From the NCBI GenBank assembly GCA_036273675.1, contig DASUHD010000175.1:27697-91696 (forward strand): 64,000 nt of DNA, in the 5' to 3' direction. The notes beneath the pieces are model-generated. The model was given only the letters and a program-made list of their open reading frames with translations, did no database searches and was not told the origin of the DNA. This document shows, in pieces, positions 34,578 to 43,313 of the stretch. Position numbers and translations under genes: made by a program. The stretch's first letter is position 1; every line of letters starts with the position of its first letter. This stretch comes from DAHUXT01 sp036273675 (GTDB lineage: Bacteria > Chloroflexota > Ktedonobacteria > Ktedonobacterales > JADMIN01).

Positions 34578-35195
34578 ATGTCTGTAACGGTCTATCAAGG
34601 TATCCACGATATTTTGGCACAGGCACAGGCAACCGCAACCGCCGCTGCGACGGCAACAGTAGCTCCAACAGTGGCGTCATCCAGCACGTCGTCTACCACA
34701 GGGGGCAGTAGTTTGGGCGCGTTGCAAAACCTGGTCGGGGTTATAATCTTCTTTTTCGTGGCATTTGCCGTGATCTTCTGGCTCAGCCTCGTTTTCTGGA
34801 CCTGGCGCGATGTCCGTTCCCGCACGCAGGATGTTATCTTGCAGGTGACAGCTACCGGTCTCGTCGCGGTCTTCAACATCGGCGGCCTCTTCATCTATCT
34901 TATCGTGCGGCCACGCCAGACGCTGGCAGAACTGTATGAGCGCCAGCTCGAGGAGGAATCACTGCTGGCGGAGATGACCGAGCGCCAGACCTGTCCGACC
35001 TGCCACTACCGTGTCGAGGGCGACTTCCAAATCTGCCCATCCTGCGGCACCAAGCTGCGTCGCCCATGCCCACGCTGCGACCATCTGCTGGAACTGAAGT
35101 GGAATGTCTGCCCGTACTGCGGCTACGGCGGCGGCGCAATGGATGGCGGCGGGCGTGGCGCGCCAGCGAGACAACCCAGCCGCGCGGACAGGTGA
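34578..35195 (+). CDS. Membrane protein with double zinc ribbon
   Basis: 205 residues. A Thr/Ala-rich N-terminus (about 15-55) precedes two membrane helices (LVGVIIFFFVAFAVIFWLSL and VTATGLVAVFNIGGLFIYLI). The cytoplasmic end has a coiled stretch (LAELYERQLEEESLLAEMTE) and two zinc ribbons with four CxxC pairs (CPTC, CPSC, CPRC, CPYC). The role is unknown; similar proteins occur beside membrane complexes in Chloroflexota. It lies 342 bp after the CIS kinase on the same strand and may or may not belong to that system. A strong terminator follows. Confidence 0.8.
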   Translation: MSVTVYQGIHDILAQAQATATAAATATVAPTVASSSTSSTTGGSSLGALQNLVGVIIFFFVAFAVIFWLSLVFWTWRDVRSRTQDVILQVTATGLVAVFNIGGLFIYLIVRPRQTLAELYERQLEEESLLAEMTERQTCPTCHYRVEGDFQICPSCGTKLRRPCPRCDHLLELKWNVCPYCGYGGGAMDGGGRGAPARQPSRADR

Positions 35196-35233
35196 CGACG
35201 CCCGACGAGTCCGCGCGAAACAACATAACGATG

Positions 35234-35262
35234 ACGGCCCTCCAATCGTGGAGGGCCGTTTT
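35234..35262 (+). terminator. Intrinsic terminator between convergent genes
   Basis: A perfect 10-bp stem, ACGGCCCTCC / GGAGGGCCGT, with loop AATCGT, followed by TTTT-G on the plus strand. It ends the zinc-ribbon gene. On the minus strand the nicotinamidase-like gene also runs into it, but that side lacks a T-run. Confidence 0.88.
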
Positions 35263-35274
35263 GCTGAGGAACAA

Positions 35275-35871
35275 CTATCGATTCATCCTCGTCGGCTCGA
35301 ACTCGTCGAGAATCTGCGGCTCCGCGCCTGCCGCTAGCATCTCGTTGAGCGCGCGTTCGCCATCGCCCGCCTGCACATTCACCGCGCGAACCGCATCGAT
35401 CAGCACAGACGCCGCAAAGCCTCGCTTGAGCGCATCGAGTACCGTCGCCCGTACGCAATAGTCCGTGGCGAGGCCGCCGACGTAGACGTGGTCCACGCTA
35501 TGATTACGCAGGGCGTCTTCCAGTGATTGCCCACCAGGCAGCTTTCCGTCGAACCCTGAGTAGCCTTGATCGTCAGGACCCATCCCCGTGGAAACGACGG
35601 GTATGCCAGAAGGCAGACGTAGCTCCGGGTGAAACTCGGCGCCATGTGTCCCCTGAACACAGTGTGGCGGCCAGGGGCCGCCCTCCGTGACAAAGTGAGT
35701 GGTGTGTTCGGGGTGCCAGTCGCGAGTGACGAAGATGGGGACACCCGCGTCGGCAGCCCGTGCCATGTATTCGTTGAGCACGGGAACTACGGCATCGCCT
35801 CCTGGCACAGCTAGCGAGCCGCCCGAACAGAAGTCATTCTGCACGTCAACCACAATAAGCGCATCAGTCAT
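35275..35871 (-). CDS. Nicotinamidase-like isochorismatase-fold hydrolase
   Basis: 198 residues. Asp in ALIVVDVQNDFCSGGSL, the metal ligands in FVTRDWHPEHTTHF and the nucleophile Cys in GGLATDYCVRATV agree with PncA, which makes nicotinate from nicotinamide in NAD salvage. The segment that normally carries the catalytic Lys (SK...P..E.YSGF in other PncA) reads VVSTGMGPDDQGYSGF, with Thr in the Lys position; this could lower or change activity. AAGGAG lies 7 nt before the ATG. An NrtR-like Nudix gene is just upstream on the same strand, 39 nt away, supporting a role in NAD metabolism. Confidence 0.85.
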   Translation of the reverse strand: MTDALIVVDVQNDFCSGGSLAVPGGDAVVPVLNEYMARAADAGVPIFVTRDWHPEHTTHFVTEGGPWPPHCVQGTHGAEFHPELRLPSGIPVVSTGMGPDDQGYSGFDGKLPGGQSLEDALRNHSVDHVYVGGLATDYCVRATVLDALKRGFAASVLIDAVRAVNVQAGDGERALNEMLAAGAEPQILDEFEPTRMNR

Positions 35872-35910
35872 CAGGTTGCTCCTTTGCGCAGTATGCCACG
35901 GATGTGCCGG

Positions 35911-36645
35911 TTATTTGTCCGCGCCTGGATTGAAGCGATAGAGCGCGGCGGGCCGGTGTTGCCCAGCTTTGCGCGTCTCAGGGATCTGCTCCAGAATCCC
36001 GGTCGTGAGCACCTTCTTGCGGAAGTTGCGCTTATCGAGCGGGCGATTGAGGATGGCCTCATAGACCTCCTGAAGCTCGCTCAAGGTGAAGGACGGCGCG
36101 AGCAACTGAAAGCCGATGGTGGTGTACTCGAGCTTGCTGCGCAACCGCTGGCGGGTGTAATCGAGAATCTTGTCGTGATCGAAGGCGAGCGCTGGATGCT
36201 CATATGCTGAAAACCACCGCGCGTCGGCGGCGTCATCACCAGCGCGCAGGTGAAGCTGATCTGCCCGCAGCAGCGCGTAATAGACCACGGTAATGACACG
36301 CGTGCGTGGGTCGCGCCCCGGATCGCCGAACGTGTAGAGCTGCTCAAGGTAAACATCGCTGACGCCTGTTTCCTCGCTCAACTCGCGCCGGGCCGAGTCT
36401 TCGAGCGACTCATTCGGTTCAACGAAGCCACCAGGAATCGCCCACATGCCCTCGAATGGCCAGTGGCGGCGGCGCACCAACAGCACCTCCAGCCGCCGCT
36501 CGCGCACCGTGAGGATGACGACATCCACCGTAACCGACGGCCGCTCGTACGCACTGGGATCGTAGGTCTCCTTGCGCTGGCGGGACTCCTCTGGCGTGTC
36601 AGTGCGCCCCGGAATGGAGGTGGTGTTATCCGCGCTGGTTGACAC
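35911..36645 (-). CDS. Nudix hydrolase with C-terminal winged helix (NrtR-like)
   Basis: 244 residues from a GTG with AGGAG upstream. The Nudix box GGFVEPNESLEDSARRELSE, continuing ETGV, is complete (G-x5-E-x7-REL-x-EE-x-G). The last 80 residues (LAPSFTLSELQEVYEAILNR ... DKRNFRKKVLTTGILEQI) form the winged helix found in NrtR regulators of NAD synthesis, which sense ADP-ribose. Its neighbour encodes a nicotinamidase-like protein, so autoregulation of the pair is plausible. Because the box is intact, it may also hydrolyse ADP-ribose-type substrates. No operator was identified by eye. Confidence 0.88.
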   Translation of the reverse strand: MSTSADNTTSIPGRTDTPEESRQRKETYDPSAYERPSVTVDVVILTVRERRLEVLLVRRRHWPFEGMWAIPGGFVEPNESLEDSARRELSEETGVSDVYLEQLYTFGDPGRDPRTRVITVVYYALLRADQLHLRAGDDAADARWFSAYEHPALAFDHDKILDYTRQRLRSKLEYTTIGFQLLAPSFTLSELQEVYEAILNRPLDKRNFRKKVLTTGILEQIPETRKAGQHRPAALYRFNPGADK

Positions 36646-36867
36646 TGGATGTCTCCTGATTCCATGACTTATATGCCAGAGCGAATCAGCCGTGGCACTT
36701 CAATTATACGTTATATGGAGATGGCAGGCGTCCGTTCGCGCATGTCCTTCACTACGGCGCGCGACAGCGGCAGGGCGGTGTTACCTTCCCGTACACGACT
36801 CGTCTGGAAGGAAGGGCGCAGTCGCGCGTTTTATGACAAGCGATCTGTGTTGAACAGGAAGTGTTGA

Positions 36868-38481
36868 GTGGGTGAGATGGATCAACCAGAAGAGCATGAA
36901 GAGAACGCGCGCAACACCTTCTTCGAGCAGTTGTTGACGGTCAGGATGCCGACCGCCGGGCCAGCGGTTCAAACGCCCTCCTCGCGGAATACGATTGCCG
37001 ATCTGGACACGGCAAAGCAGACGGCTCCCCCCGTTCCAATTGGCCTGACACCTATCGAGCAGATGCCCACCGCACGCGTACAGGCGACGCACCCACCTGT
37101 TGTCGTTGCCGATACGCACCTCCCAGGCGAAGCGGGCCAGCCCGCCGCATCCCGGATGACCGGAGCGCCCGCAGCGGCTAACGAAATGGCCGCCATTGTG
37201 GCTCCTCTACCAGCGCCATCAGATGGTGTGAAAGCGCCTCCCAAGCCACATCGTCGGCGAAAGATCGCGGTCATTGTAGCTGTCATCCTGGCTATCGTAG
37301 CACTGACGCCTGTGCTATACCAGCTTTCGTCCTCGCATCTTCAGCGCGCGAGCCATACTAGCGGCTTCGCGCAGGGCGCCAACCCGCCGCCGGGCTGGCA
37401 TCCGCAGGACTGGGCTCCGTTGGCGCGCCAGCAGGCGGAACTGAACTATGTGAATCAACTCATCGGCCACATGACACTTGATCAGGAAATCGGCCAGATG
37501 ATTATGCTCGGTTTCCTCGATACGCAGATGTCGCCGACACTCGCGTACACCATCAAGCAGTATCATCTTGGCTCAGTGGTGCTCTATGCCTGGAACATCA
37601 CGGGAGCGGACCAGGTGAAGCAGTTGACGGCGCAGATGCAGAGTCAGGCTGACCTGCCGCTCTTTGTTGCGACCGATCAGGAGGGCGGCAGCGTCAATCG
37701 GCTCCAGGCAGTGGATGGACCGCTGCCGGGCGCCTGGGCGATGGGCGCGAACGGTACTACAGCCTATGCTCAGCAACGAGGAGAATACGACGCGCAGCAG
37801 CTCTATAGTCTCGGCATCAACGTCAACTTCGCGCCTGTGGTGGATGTCGCCAACACCTCGGGCGGCGATCTGGGCGGGCGCACGTTTGGCACGACGGCCG
37901 ATCAGGTGACGAAACTGGCGGGAGCGTACCTCAACGGCCTGCAATCCAGCGGCCACGTGATCGGAACCCTGAAGCACTTCCCGGGTCTCGGCGATGTGCC
38001 TACCGACCCCCACGCCTCGCTCTATACCCTTGATCGCAGCAAGGCCGATCTCGAACGCGTCGATTGGGCGCCCTATAAGGCGCTGATTGCTACGGGCCAG
38101 GTTCAGATGATCATGTCCACGCACGTGGTGCTCTCGGCAATCGATCCCACGCGACCGGCGTCGCTCTCCGAGCCGGTGCTGACAGGAATTTTGCGCGACG
38201 AGTTGGGCTACCAGGGCGTCATCGTCACCGACGGCATCTACATGGGCGCGCTTACCTCGCACTACTCCTTCGACCAGATCATCCTCGACTCGGTCAAGGC
38301 AGGCAACGATATCATCTGCAGCACCTACTCCATCGCATCCACCGCAGAAACGGTCCGCGTGCTGAAAGACGCTGTCCAGAGCGGCGACATCACGAAGTCG
38401 CGCATAGACGATTCGGTCAGGCGCATTTTGCTGCTGAAGCTGCACGACGGGGTGCTGACCATGCCGGAGAGCCAGGGTTGA
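36868..38481 (+). CDS. Membrane-anchored GH3 beta-N-acetylhexosaminidase (NagZ-like)
   Basis: 537 residues from a GTG with AGGAAG six bases before; an ATG three codons later is the alternative. A Pro-rich cytoplasmic part of about 125 residues precedes one membrane helix (KIAVIVAVILAIVALTPVLY), so the enzyme faces outward. The GH3 domain has MTLDQEIGQMIMLGF, FVATDQEGGSVNRL, GTLKHFPGLGDVPTDPH (the Asp-x-His general acid region) and nucleophile Asp in VIVTDGIYMGAL. NagZ-type enzymes remove GlcNAc from peptidoglycan fragments. The long cytoplasmic tail is unusual. Confidence 0.88.
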   Translation: MGEMDQPEEHEENARNTFFEQLLTVRMPTAGPAVQTPSSRNTIADLDTAKQTAPPVPIGLTPIEQMPTARVQATHPPVVVADTHLPGEAGQPAASRMTGAPAAANEMAAIVAPLPAPSDGVKAPPKPHRRRKIAVIVAVILAIVALTPVLYQLSSSHLQRASHTSGFAQGANPPPGWHPQDWAPLARQQAELNYVNQLIGHMTLDQEIGQMIMLGFLDTQMSPTLAYTIKQYHLGSVVLYAWNITGADQVKQLTAQMQSQADLPLFVATDQEGGSVNRLQAVDGPLPGAWAMGANGTTAYAQQRGEYDAQQLYSLGINVNFAPVVDVANTSGGDLGGRTFGTTADQVTKLAGAYLNGLQSSGHVIGTLKHFPGLGDVPTDPHASLYTLDRSKADLERVDWAPYKALIATGQVQMIMSTHVVLSAIDPTRPASLSEPVLTGILRDELGYQGVIVTDGIYMGALTSHYSFDQIILDSVKAGNDIICSTYSIASTAETVRVLKDAVQSGDITKSRIDDSVRRILLLKLHDGVLTMPESQG

Positions 38482-38566
38482 TACGGACCTTGCGGATGTG
38501 CGACACTGCGACCGATTGCCCGCAACCGGGCAGGTATATCGTGCAGTAGCGAGTGGAGAGCGGTCC

Positions 38567-39271
38567 ATGGCAAACGAAGCCGCAGATGCCCAGGCGTTCC
38601 CAATGCGGGGAGTGCCGCAGCCAACGCGCGAGCAGACGCTGGATCTGCCGCAGGTTCATATCTCGCGCCATCCCGTCATCGCGCATAAAATGACGCTGCT
38701 CCGCGACAAACGGACAGCGCCGCCAGCGTTTTATCGCATCGTGCGCGAGTTGGGAGCGTTGCTGGCCTACGAGTCCACCGCTGACCTGAAGTTGGAGCCA
38801 GTGCGTATCGAGACGCCGATTGAGCCGATGACTGGGAGCGAGCTGGCTGGTGGTGTGGGCATTGTGCCGATCTTACGCGCAGGCCTCGGCCTGGCCGAGG
38901 GCTTCCGCGAGGTGCTGCCCGACGCGGCGGTCTGGCACCTTGGCCTGCGCCGGGATGAGCGCACGCTGGAACCCATCGAGTACTACAATCAATTGGCGCG
39001 ATCCAACAATCTCCAGGTATGCTTCTCAGTAGACCCAATGCTGGCGACGGGGGGATCGGCAATCGACGCGCTCAACATTCTCAAGCGGTACGGCGTGCCT
39101 CACCTGCGCTATGTGGCCCTGATCGGCGCGCCCTACGGCCTGCTGAAGTTGCGCCAGGCGCATCCTGATGTGCCGATCTATCTGGCGGCGCTCGACGAGC
39201 GGCTCAATGATCGCGGCTTCATCTGCCCTGGTCTTGGCGATGCGGGTGATCGGCAGTTTGGCACACTCTAA
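38567..39271 (+). CDS. upp: Uracil phosphoribosyltransferase
   Basis: 234 residues from the ATG at 38567 (GGAGAG upstream). Clear Upp motifs: QVHISRHPVIAHKMTLLRDK, GIVPILRAGLGLAEGF, VDPMLATGGSAIDAL (PRPP binding) and PGLGDAGDRQFGT at the end. It makes UMP from uracil and PRPP in pyrimidine salvage, in the cytoplasm. An N-terminal extension of about 25 residues is not shared with the E. coli enzyme (208 aa). It follows the GH3 gene after 85 bp. Confidence 0.96.
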   Translation: MANEAADAQAFPMRGVPQPTREQTLDLPQVHISRHPVIAHKMTLLRDKRTAPPAFYRIVRELGALLAYESTADLKLEPVRIETPIEPMTGSELAGGVGIVPILRAGLGLAEGFREVLPDAAVWHLGLRRDERTLEPIEYYNQLARSNNLQVCFSVDPMLATGGSAIDALNILKRYGVPHLRYVALIGAPYGLLKLRQAHPDVPIYLAALDERLNDRGFICPGLGDAGDRQFGTL

Positions 39272-39339
39272 CAGAGCCACGAGCGCCAACACCTCCTATG
39301 AGGCTGCTATAGCGTTGACTTCGCACTCTCGGCTGCGCG

Positions 39340-39383
39340 GACTGGCAAGAGACTGGCAAGAGACTGGCAAGAGACTAGCAAAA
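39340..39383 (+). repeat. Tandem repeat, four 11-bp units
   Basis: GACTGGCAAGA repeated three times exactly plus a diverged fourth unit (GACTAGCAAAA). It lies just upstream of the start of the small membrane protein at 39410 and so in its leader. A second 9-bp repeat (GCATGAGGC) occurs inside that gene. Confidence 0.85.
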
Positions 39384-39409
39384 CCGGCGGAATAGACAGG
39401 CAAATCCCA

Positions 39410-39949
39410 GTGGACGACGAGCGACAATCTCCAAATGTTGAACCACCCGAGACGAGCATCGGTGAGAGTGATGTGCATGAGGCGCATGAGGCGCATGAGG
39501 CGCGTGACGGGGATGAAAGAACCGCGCTGACCCCGGACATGGAGGCCGAGCTTCCCGAGGCAGGGGCTGTTCCTCCCGGCTACGACTGGCCGACGCATGG
39601 TGGATACCTGGGCTGTCTGCTGGGAATGATGCCAGCTTGCCTGGTCGGTGGATTTCTTGGCTCAACCTTCGTGGCATTTCTCAATAAGGCGGGTGTTGTG
39701 CCGCCAGTTGTGGCCGGTCTTCTGGTCGTAGCGCTATTTGTGGCGTGCGTCGTTGGTTTTGGGCGCATCGGGTGGGTGCTTGGCCGCCGCTTCTATCGCA
39801 AATATCCACGGTCAGCGCCAACCTGGGGCGAAGACGACAGTGCGGCTGGGACAGTAGATTCAGCGAATGTGGTAGACACGAGCATCGAAGGATCCCATAC
39901 TACGGCCAATCTGCCGTCAGAGCAAACCACACGCCAGGCTACGCAGTAG
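39410..39949 (+). CDS. Small membrane protein with His-Glu-Ala repeats
   Basis: 179 residues from a GTG with a weak AGG site. An acidic N-terminus includes VHEAHEAHEAR, encoded by a 9-bp tandem repeat. Two hydrophobic segments lie at about 65-85 and 92-120 (GCLLGMMPACLVGGFLGSTF; VVAGLLVVALFVACVVGFG), and the C-terminal tail is Ser/Thr-rich. Family unknown. Its end overlaps the convergent MarR gene by 11 bp. Confidence 0.65.
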   Translation: MDDERQSPNVEPPETSIGESDVHEAHEAHEARDGDERTALTPDMEAELPEAGAVPPGYDWPTHGGYLGCLLGMMPACLVGGFLGSTFVAFLNKAGVVPPVVAGLLVVALFVACVVGFGRIGWVLGRRFYRKYPRSAPTWGEDDSAAGTVDSANVVDTSIEGSHTTANLPSEQTTRQATQ

Positions 39950-40403
39950 TACCCGCCAACACATGCCGCATCGCCGCCAGTTCCTGGCGATGTAACGCCG
40001 TCAGCCGCGCAAGAAGCGCCTCACCGTTGTCAGTCAGGTAGATAAAGACCTCACGGCGATCTTCAGTGCCACGCTCCCGCCGTACCAGACCATGACGGAC
40101 GGTACGGTCAATCAGCCCCACGACGCTATGCTGGCGCATCTGAAGCCGGTGCGCCAATTCCGAGACGGTAGCATAATCGCGATGCGGAAATCCCTTGATG
40201 GCAAGCAGTAGCTGATGTTGCTGTGGTGTGATGTGCTCGCGACGCGACGCCTGCTCGCTGAAGCGGAGAAAGCGGCGGATGGCATAACGGAACGAGGCAA
40301 TGGCTTCGATGTCAGCATCGCTGATCGCCTGATCAGGCGCCGCAGGGTGGCTGGCGACGGGTTTCGTCACCGACGCTGTTTCCGAGAGTATCTGTGGATC
40401 CAC
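39939..40403 (-). CDS. MarR-family transcriptional regulator
   Basis: 154 residues from a GTG at 40403 (GAAGGG at nine bases); a TTG three codons earlier is possible. Winged-helix MarR features: ITPQQHQLLLAIKGFP, ATVSELAHRLQMRQHSVVGL (recognition helix) and RRERGTEDRREVFIYLTDNG in the wing. MarR proteins bind as dimers near their own or neighbouring promoters and release on ligand binding. No target site was identified; neighbours are a membrane protein and a zinc-ribbon protein, neither an obvious efflux pump. Confidence 0.9.
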   Translation of the reverse strand: MDPQILSETASVTKPVASHPAAPDQAISDADIEAIASFRYAIRRFLRFSEQASRREHITPQQHQLLLAIKGFPHRDYATVSELAHRLQMRQHSVVGLIDRTVRHGLVRRERGTEDRREVFIYLTDNGEALLARLTALHRQELAAMRHVLAGTTA

Positions 40404-40444
40404 GAGGGTCAACCCTTCAATCGATGGCGATCAATCGGTGGCGA

Positions 40445-41107
40445 TCAATGGCCGTTGGTAAGCGCCAGGATGATTGCCGCACTCGCGCTGACGACGCTGC
40501 CAACCAGGCAAAGGATGCCTACGACAAGGCGTGTCGTGCGCGAAGACGATTGTGTGGAGGCGCCGCGCGCTGGCGTATAGCCCGTGGGATGGTACGGGGT
40601 GCCTCCATACGGCAATCCCTGCCCAACACCCGAGCGACCAAAGCCGTTATAGCCAGTTGCGCCCGGGATAATTGCTTCGGTCATTTCGTTGCCATCGTCG
40701 TCTGACCAGCCCCCGACGCGATACTGCTCCTGACCCGTCGTCCGTAGCCCGCTAGCTGTTCCCGTGGCAACGGGCGTGCCACACTGGCCGCAGAACGCGG
40801 TGCCACTTTCGAGGCGCGCTCCGCAGGTACCGCAGAATCGGCCGCCACTGGTCGCGCCACCGGCGGACACGGTGGGCCGGGTCTCAGTGGGATACGGGTT
40901 CATGCGGGAGTTGCGCGCGGTTTGCGCAGTCAGTCCCGAGGCGCCGTACCCGCCCGGAGGTATGTCCGCGGCCCGTGTCTCGCCCAGCGACGGGGTCTCG
41001 TCCAAGGTATCATAGGCATTGTCGCGCGCAGACCAGCCACACACGCGGCATATTCCACGCGCGTCGACCGCATCGGCGCCACATCGTTCACAGGTGTTCA
41101 CACTCAC
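40445..41107 (-). CDS. Tail-anchored zinc-ribbon protein
   Basis: 220 residues from a GTG at 41107 with GGAGG six bases before; the longer frame has no site. Two Cys clusters: CERCGADAVDARGICRVCGW at the N-terminus and CGTCGARLESGTAFCGQCG in the middle, each a treble-clef or zinc-ribbon. Gly/Thr-rich low-complexity linkers follow, then a C-terminal membrane helix (LVVGILCLVGSVVSASAAII). Function unknown. Together with the membrane zinc-ribbon protein at 34578 it is one of two zinc-ribbon membrane proteins in the window. Confidence 0.78.
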   Translation of the reverse strand: MSVNTCERCGADAVDARGICRVCGWSARDNAYDTLDETPSLGETRAADIPPGGYGASGLTAQTARNSRMNPYPTETRPTVSAGGATSGGRFCGTCGARLESGTAFCGQCGTPVATGTASGLRTTGQEQYRVGGWSDDDGNEMTEAIIPGATGYNGFGRSGVGQGLPYGGTPYHPTGYTPARGASTQSSSRTTRLVVGILCLVGSVVSASAAIILALTNGH

Positions 41108-41408
41108 GCTCAGCCTCCGGGAACGTCCGGGCCTTGTCCATACTGGTTCCATGCGGATATCGCCGCATCGTATCAGCCTCCAGTATAGCGCCGGTCATCG
41201 CAGATGGCAACAGAACGCAACACTTGGGCGTACATCAGAGTGGGACGACGACCGACGGAGCCGTCTTGTTGTGATCTCTGCCACATTCCCGCTGCTGGCG
41301 GGATGCTTTGGGTAGCTGACCACGTCTTCGTTTCGTCTGGTGGTATAGCAACTGAGACAGAAGAACTTCAGCGACCGCTCACCTGTCGCAGACTCGAAGG
41401 AAGTACAT
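41108..41408. other. Divergent intergenic region
   Basis: About 300 bp between the start of the zinc-ribbon gene (minus) and the LCP gene (plus); it must contain both promoters. No open frame with a ribosome site and no striking repeat seen. Confidence 0.5.
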
Positions 41409-42569
41409 ATGGCGCGTAGCAGTGGACCGCAGCAGAATTATTCGGCCTGGGATGCCCCGACGCAGCCGCCGCTGCTCCCGGATGACGCCGTGCCTCCGCC
41501 GCCACTTCCACCCGAGTTGACCAGCCCGCTACCTGGCAGCCCGCCCCCACTCCCTCCACGCCGTAAGGCACCCACAACACGGCGTTTCGCGCGTGGAAGC
41601 ATGGTGCGGCGTGTGCTGCTGATTGTGTTGCTGGCGGCGCTGCTCATCGGCGGCCTACTGGCGCATCGCTTCTGGGACTTTGGCAGCGCAATCTCGACAC
41701 AAAATCCGCTCAGCACGCAGACACGGTACATGACGGCGGGAGACCGCATCAATCTGCTCGTCCTTGGCTATGGTGGCGGCGACCACAACGGGCCAAACCT
41801 GACCGATAGCATGATCGTCGTCAGCATCAACCCGCAAGACAACGCGACGACGATGATCTCGGTTCCACGCGATCTCTGGGTGCAGGTGCCGCCTCAATCG
41901 GGCAACTATGGCAAGCTCAACACGGCTTACGAGAATGGGCTAGCCAACGGCTACAACGGCATCAGCGCGAGTCCGGCGGCGGGCGGCGCGGAGGCAGCGC
42001 GCAAGGTGAGCGATGTCACTGGCATGCCGGTGCAATACTGGCTGACTATTAACTTCGATGGCTTCCGTGGGTTGGTTGACGCGCTCGGTGGTGTGGACAT
42101 CAACGTGCCGGTTGGATGGACCGCCACTAATCTGGGCGGTGGGTCCACGGCATCCAACACAGCCTCCTTCAAGGCGGGCTTGCAGCATATGGATGGCGAG
42201 CGCGCGTTGCAATACGCCCGCGCCCGCTACATTACATCGCCCGCGAGCGAGGGCAGCGACTTCGCGCGTTCGCGACGCCAGCTGCTGCTCATCCATGCCA
42301 TCATCGACAAGGCGCGCTCGCTGGGAGCGATTCCAGCGCTGCCCGGCGTAATGAACGCGCTGCAACAGACACTCTACACGAACCTATCGCTCGCCGATCT
42401 GACACTGCTTTCGACAAACGTGGATATCAACCATGCGGCGCTCGTTGGCCTGAGCGACGATAATGTGCTCGTAGACGCCGTCAGCGACGACGGCCAGGAT
42501 ATTCTGGAGCCTGCCAACGGCGATTGGGGCGTTATTCAGCGATATATCAGCGCCCATCTCAAGAAGTGA
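41409..42569 (+). CDS. LytR-CpsA-Psr (LCP) family wall-polymer transferase
   Basis: 386 residues. A Pro-rich cytoplasmic start, one membrane helix (VLLIVLLAALLIGGLLAHRF) and an outer LCP domain: INLLVLGYGGGD, LTDSMIVVSINPQDNATTMI, SVPRDLWV (conserved Arg), then GFRGLVDALGGVDINVP and ALQYARARY. LCP enzymes transfer lipid-linked polymers such as teichoic acids or capsule to peptidoglycan, or act on other glycans. GAAGGAAG precedes the ATG. It converges with the next gene with only 17 bp between the stops. Confidence 0.93.
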   Translation: MARSSGPQQNYSAWDAPTQPPLLPDDAVPPPPLPPELTSPLPGSPPPLPPRRKAPTTRRFARGSMVRRVLLIVLLAALLIGGLLAHRFWDFGSAISTQNPLSTQTRYMTAGDRINLLVLGYGGGDHNGPNLTDSMIVVSINPQDNATTMISVPRDLWVQVPPQSGNYGKLNTAYENGLANGYNGISASPAAGGAEAARKVSDVTGMPVQYWLTINFDGFRGLVDALGGVDINVPVGWTATNLGGGSTASNTASFKAGLQHMDGERALQYARARYITSPASEGSDFARSRRQLLLIHAIIDKARSLGAIPALPGVMNALQQTLYTNLSLADLTLLSTNVDINHAALVGLSDDNVLVDAVSDDGQDILEPANGDWGVIQRYISAHLKK

Positions 42570-42586
42570 AACTGGCAGATCGGCGA

Positions 42587-43105
42587 TCAGTGGGCGACAT
42601 GCGAGCCGATGAACGCGACGATGAGATAGATCGCCCACGCCAGCACGCAGACGCCGATGACCACGCCATAGCAGCCAAACAGGCTGCGCTTGCGAATATC
42701 CAGCGCCTGGGCCAGTTGGGTGTCCATATCGGGCGGATCGAGTTCGATGGCGGGCGCGACGCGCTGCAACTCGGGTAGTAGTTTGCGAAAATCGCGGACG
42801 TTACTCATCCCTTCGGCCACGATGACGACATTGCCATCGTCCAGCTCGAACATCAACACGAGTTTACTGGGGTTGGGATCGCCTGGGGCTAATATCATAC
42901 GGCGAATGCTGGCGAGGTTGAAGCGCATTTCAGTGTGCTCTTCCAGCAGGGCGACATTGAAGGAATCGGGATAGAGCTGTAGCTCTTTGCCCAGCCCGTA
43001 GCGCACGCGCGCCAGTGGCCTCTCCCCGCTCTCTGGGTTATCAGCATCGTCTGGCTCATCGGGCAGCGGCATGTCATCGGTCAGGCTGGATGAATTATCA
43101 GGCAT
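42587..43105 (-). CDS. Membrane protein, unknown function
   Basis: 172 residues. An acidic N-terminus of 25 residues is followed by a soluble part of about 115 residues rich in beta-strand (KELQLYPDSFNVALLEEHTE; LVLMFELDDGNVVIVAEGMS) and a membrane helix near the C-terminus (CYGVVIGVCVLAWAIYLIVA). The soluble part resembles a PH-like fold, but this is an impression. The ribosome site is weak. No known family recognised. Confidence 0.7.
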   Translation of the reverse strand: MPDNSSSLTDDMPLPDEPDDADNPESGERPLARVRYGLGKELQLYPDSFNVALLEEHTEMRFNLASIRRMILAPGDPNPSKLVLMFELDDGNVVIVAEGMSNVRDFRKLLPELQRVAPAIELDPPDMDTQLAQALDIRKRSLFGCYGVVIGVCVLAWAIYLIVAFIGSHVAH

Positions 43106-43248
43106 CGTCTCTGCAATCCGGTCTCTATAAAACGCAGCGCATATTGAGAACTACGCCGCGGCTTGTGTACCACTCACCAGATTATTGTAGCACTGAGAGA
43201 CGAACCCGCACCGAGGAAATGCCGCGGAGCAATCGCGGAAGATACGAC

Positions 43249-43289
43249 GGCCTCCCGAGGCTCCCGCTCCAGTTGGGGAGCAGGAGGCC
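43249..43289 (-). terminator. Probable terminator of the ABC exporter operon
   Basis: Outer stem GGCCTCC (43249-43255) with GGAGGCC (43283-43289), plus an inner stem GCTCC/GGAGC around an AGTTGG loop. It lies just past the stop of the ABC permease gene. No clear T-run follows on the minus strand. Confidence 0.55.
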
Positions 43290-43313
43290 ATCGGAAGGCC
43301 AGTGGGTCGCGCA

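Noticed and set aside
39477..39506. CRISPR-like short repeats
   Set aside because: They are 9-bp coding repeats without spacers; no CRISPR array or cas gene was seen in the window.
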